Origin: Aquimarina sp040786285
GTDB lineage: Bacteria > Bacteroidota > Bacteroidia > Flavobacteriales > Flavobacteriaceae
Direction of reading: 5' to 3'
Length of the DNA stretch: 64,000 nt
Assembly: GCF_040786285.1 (NCBI RefSeq)
Contig: NZ_JBFMKQ010000006.1
Coordinates: 41,025 to 105,024 of the forward strand
How positions within the stretch are numbered: position 1 is the stretch's first letter; every line of letters starts with the position of its first letter. Below are positions 63,322-64,000 of the stretch, one piece after another. A model generated the notes under the pieces. It worked only from the letters and a program-made list of their open reading frames with translations, ran no database searches and was not told the DNA's origin. The position numbers and the translations under genes were made by a program.

Positions 63322-63867
63322 ATGAAAACAACAAATACAATTATAATTATAGATCTTGAAGCTACTTGCTGGAATGGATCTGTTCCGCAAGGGCAAATAA
63401 GTGAAATCATAGAGATAGGTATCTGTCTTTTGGATACTCAAACTGGGACTATTTCTAAAAATCATGGTATACTTGTAAAGCCTGAAAAATCAGAAGTAAG
63501 TCCTTTCTGTACAGAGCTGACAACTATTACCCAAGAGATGTTAGATGAAGAAGGTATTTCTTTTGAAGCAGCTTGTGAAATGCTTCGAATACAATACAAC
63601 AGTACAGAATATACTTGGGCAAGTTATGGTCAATATGACTTGAATATGATGAAGAAACAATGTTTAGATATAGGGGTGGATTACCCTTTATCACAAAATC
63701 ATATTAACGTGAAAGTACTTTTCTCTAAAGTCAAAGGCTTAAGACGAAGAGTTGGAATGAAAGGAGCATTAGGGATTTTAGAAATTCCATTAGAAGGAAC
63801 CCATCATAGGGGAGTAGATGATGCCAGGAATATTGCTAAAATTCTGGATTGGTGTTTGAAAAAATAG
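63322..63867 (+). CDS. ERI1/KapD-like DEDDh 3'-5' exonuclease
   Basis: A 181-aa exonuclease. Exo I is IIDLEATCW with the two acidic metal ligands, Exo II is WASYGQYDLNMMK and Exo III is HHRGVDDARN, which gives the DEDDh set. Start 63322 (MKTTNTIII) fits the domain; an ATG at 63304 overlaps the TPR stop. ERI1-type enzymes trim 3' ends of RNA, including 5.8S rRNA in animals. In an operon with RtcB and PrfH it may trim damaged RNA ends; this is inference. Confidence 0.85.
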   Translation: MKTTNTIIIIDLEATCWNGSVPQGQISEIIEIGICLLDTQTGTISKNHGILVKPEKSEVSPFCTELTTITQEMLDEEGISFEAACEMLRIQYNSTEYTWASYGQYDLNMMKKQCLDIGVDYPLSQNHINVKVLFSKVKGLRRRVGMKGALGILEIPLEGTHHRGVDDARNIAKILDWCLKK

Positions 63868-63877
63868 TAATAAAAAC

Positions 63878-64000
63878 TGAGTCGTCCTAAAATAAGTTGA
63901 CAGTTTTAAAATAATTTATATTAAACCAGAGAAGCTAGCTTCTCTGGTTTTTTTGTTATGTACAAAATTAGGTGTTTTCATATTAAGATTTAAGTGTGGT
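63878..64000. mobile_element. Possible left end of an IS150/IS3-type insertion sequence (partial)
   Basis: TGAGTCGTCCTAAAATAAGT, followed by TGACAG, starting at 63878, resembles the terminal inverted repeat of IS150/IS3-group elements of Bacteroidota in its 5'-TG start and its CCTAAAA...GTTGACA pattern. No transposase ORF is visible in the last 120 bases, so the element would extend beyond the window. Not proven. Confidence 0.3.
63923..63954 (+). terminator. Hairpin terminator at the window end
   Basis: AAACCAGAGAAGC and GCTTCTCTGGTTT are perfect arms around TA, followed by T-run. It may end the rtcB2-prfH-TPR-exonuclease operon or belong to the suspected insertion sequence. Confidence 0.75.

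Overview
This is an AT-rich chromosomal window from a marine-type member of the Flavobacteriaceae (Bacteroidota). It resembles Aquimarina or a relative, but the genus is a guess. The evidence is a PorP/SprF type IX secretion protein, the flavobacterial gene order uppS-bamA-ompH, a HPPK/deoxynucleoside kinase fusion, a DUF6089 protein, and promoters of the Bacteroidota form TTTG-N18-20-TAnnTTTG. Most of the window is ordinary core genome.

Layout. 1-3300: the end of an aa3-type cytochrome oxidase operon (subunits III and IV), then SCO1/SenC, DUF420 and two small membrane proteins likely tied to oxidase assembly. 3518-9309: a MacB-like ABC exporter (ATPase, two FtsX-type permeases, a MacA-like adaptor, a TolC-like channel). 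9414-19937: tsaB, a tandem pair of secreted paralogs, a DUF255 thioredoxin-fold lipoprotein, dodecin, an Nfu protein with a doubled N domain, PorP/SprF, a Tat-signal threonine-aldolase-like enzyme, a rhodanese and a VWA lipoprotein. 20155-23090: a LytS/LytTR two-component pair. 23096-31158: an envelope block on the minus strand (murI, two ompH/skp, bamA, uppS, DUF6089, nadK, CBS protein). 31260-39711: pdxJ, a hydrolase, a FadL porin, an SGNH lipoprotein, a holin-like protein, tig, clpP and clpX. 39813-52771: GH3, DUF2797, a PLP decarboxylase, a LysE exporter, a beta-helix protein, an AsmA protein, a queuosine precursor transporter, folK-dNK and a TrmH-type methylase. 53176-56270: mutS, then tRNA-Gly and tRNA-Leu.

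The most interesting part is 56475-63867, an RNA-repair and ribosome-rescue island. A WYL-domain regulator is divergent from a tightly overlapping three-gene operon: a small CCGIDAFDF protein, RtcB paralog 1 and an unknown protein. After a terminator comes a second operon: a canonical RtcB, the peptide-release-factor homolog PrfH, a TPR protein and an ERI1-like DEDDh exonuclease. The 5' leader of this second operon (about 60330-60671) carries a 27-codon ORF followed by a strong intrinsic terminator. The 5' arm of that terminator can instead pair with the 3' end of the small ORF, and a third segment just before the ORF can pair with that same ORF segment. This is the 1:2 / 2:3 / 3:4 layout of a ribosome-controlled attenuator. 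If real, it would switch on rRNA repair and ribosome rescue when ribosomes stall. I know of no earlier description, but I could not search.

The window ends in what may be the left end of an IS150/IS3-like insertion sequence. No CRISPR array, prophage or complete insertion sequence was seen.
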